A DNA stretch of 7,185 bases from positions 1 to 7,185 of the forward strand of contig JAJYOS010000328.1 of assembly GCA_021796055.1 (NCBI GenBank), read 5' to 3'. Position numbers and translations under genes: made by a program. This DNA is from Bacteroidota bacterium. GTDB lineage: Bacteria; Bacteroidota; Kryptoniia; Kryptoniales; JAKASW01. The notes beneath the pieces were generated by a model that had not been told where the DNA came from, made no database searches, and was given only the letters and a program-made list of their open reading frames with translations. The stretch's first letter is position 1. Each line of letters begins with the position of its first letter. This document shows positions 6,891 to 7,185 of this stretch, one piece after another.

Positions 6891-6896
6891 GGGAGG
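6891..6896 (+). promoter_or_regulatory. Ribosome binding site of the broken GH92-like gene
   Basis: GGGAGG lies five bases before ATG 6902 and four after the symporter stop. This strong site, with the tight 15-base gap between genes, shows that the broken gene was built as the next cistron of the symporter operon. Confidence 0.6.
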
Positions 6897-6901
6897 ATGA
6901 G

Positions 6902-7087
6902 ATGGAACAACGTGCTTTGAAGCTCCTTTCCATAATTGCAACCGTTGCTGTCTTCTCTTCGCCGTCGTGGTGCGGGGGAAATGGCAGCGTGACCGAATCC
7001 AGCTCGACCCACAATTACAGGATTGAAGATTCTCTGAAGGATTCGAATCCGTGCGAAAGGCGGGTAGAATCTGGAATTCCTGGCTAA
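6902..7087 (+). pseudogene. 5' remnant of an exported GH92-like gene: signal peptide then stop
   Basis: A 61-codon frame starting at an ATG with a strong ribosome site. Residues 1-24 form a clear export signal: MEQRALK, the hydrophobic core LLSIIATVAVFSS, then PSWCGG. C24 might be lipidated, but PSWC is a poor lipobox, so ordinary signal peptidase cleavage is at least as likely. The rest is polar and unlike any domain I know, and it ends in TAA at 7085-7087. From 7027 onward the neighbouring frame (one base back) encodes a sequence with GH92 features. The simplest reading is that this is the true start of a GH92 gene that has lost most of its N-terminal domain and also shifted frame. A genuine small secreted protein is the alternative. 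Confidence 0.55.
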
Positions 7088-7185
7088 ACCGTGTCCAGGT
7101 GTCAGGCGGATCTACTGCAAATATGAAGACATTCTATTCGATGGTATACCACACTCTTCTTGGGCCGACGATTTGCTCGGATGTC
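7027..7185 (+). pseudogene. GH92 alpha-mannosidase-like fragment, frameshifted, cut by window end
   Basis: Frame 1 is open from 7027 (after TGA 7024-7026) to the right edge and encodes 53 residues. FESVRKAGRIWNSWLNRVQV is followed by SGGSTANMKTFYSMVYHTLL and GPTICSDV. This matches the GH92 pattern in which a W-N-x-x-L-x-x-I/V-x-V segment leads into FYTxLYHxxLxP...SDV at the start of the (alpha/alpha)6 catalytic domain. GH92 enzymes are calcium-dependent exo-alpha-mannosidases, usually exported. In intact members this segment follows a beta-sandwich domain of more than 200 residues. Here only about 30 codons separate it from the signal peptide, in a different frame. The only start codon in this frame is GTG 7051, with no ribosome site before it. 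Family assignment rests on about 45 residues; the catalytic residues lie beyond the window. Confidence 0.65.

Noticed and set aside
6397..7014. 205-codon open frame on the minus strand across the symporter end and the GH92-like start
   Set aside because: No recognisable domain, and it runs opposite a well-supported transporter and signal peptide. Long minus frames are common at this base composition.

Overview
The window is a bacterial carbohydrate-utilisation locus. All four intact genes and one broken gene read on the + strand: a phosphomannose-isomerase fusion protein (66-1817), a sugar-porter MFS permease (1854-3191), an exported GH79-type glycoside hydrolase (within 3188-5074), a sodium:solute symporter (5378-6886), and the broken start of a GH92-type alpha-mannosidase that runs off the right edge (6902-7185). 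No RNA gene, CRISPR array, transposase or defence gene was seen.

The host looks like a Gram-negative heterotroph of moderate GC. Purine-rich ribosome binding sites stand before the MFS gene and the GH92-like start. These argue against a typical Bacteroidota lineage, most of which use few Shine-Dalgarno sites. The palindromic GTCATTCCCG / CGGGAATGAC repeat family is scattered through many environmental genomes and does not settle the phylum. Acidobacteriota and the wider FCB group (Ignavibacteria-like) are both possible, and I cannot decide from this sequence.

Layout: the isomerase and MFS genes are 36 bases apart and form a likely operon. Between the MFS stop and the first hydrophobic residue of the GH79 export signal lie about 200 bases of hairpin-rich, repeat-like DNA that happen to stay open in the hydrolase frame, so the true hydrolase start is unclear. 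After the hydrolase comes a 303-base gap with a compound palindromic repeat and a terminator-like hairpin, so the symporter probably starts a new transcription unit. The GH92-like start follows the symporter by 15 bases.

Working model (inference): exported hydrolases release uronic acid and mannose from a glycan, the two permeases import the released sugars, and the isomerase moves mannose-6-phosphate into glycolysis. No hexokinase or mannokinase is present. The kinase-like N-terminal domain of the isomerase has lost its phosphate-binding loop and is unlikely to fill that role. I found no convincing new multi-gene system. The oddities most worth checking are the pseudokinase-isomerase fusion, the decayed GH92 gene and the unclear start of the hydrolase.
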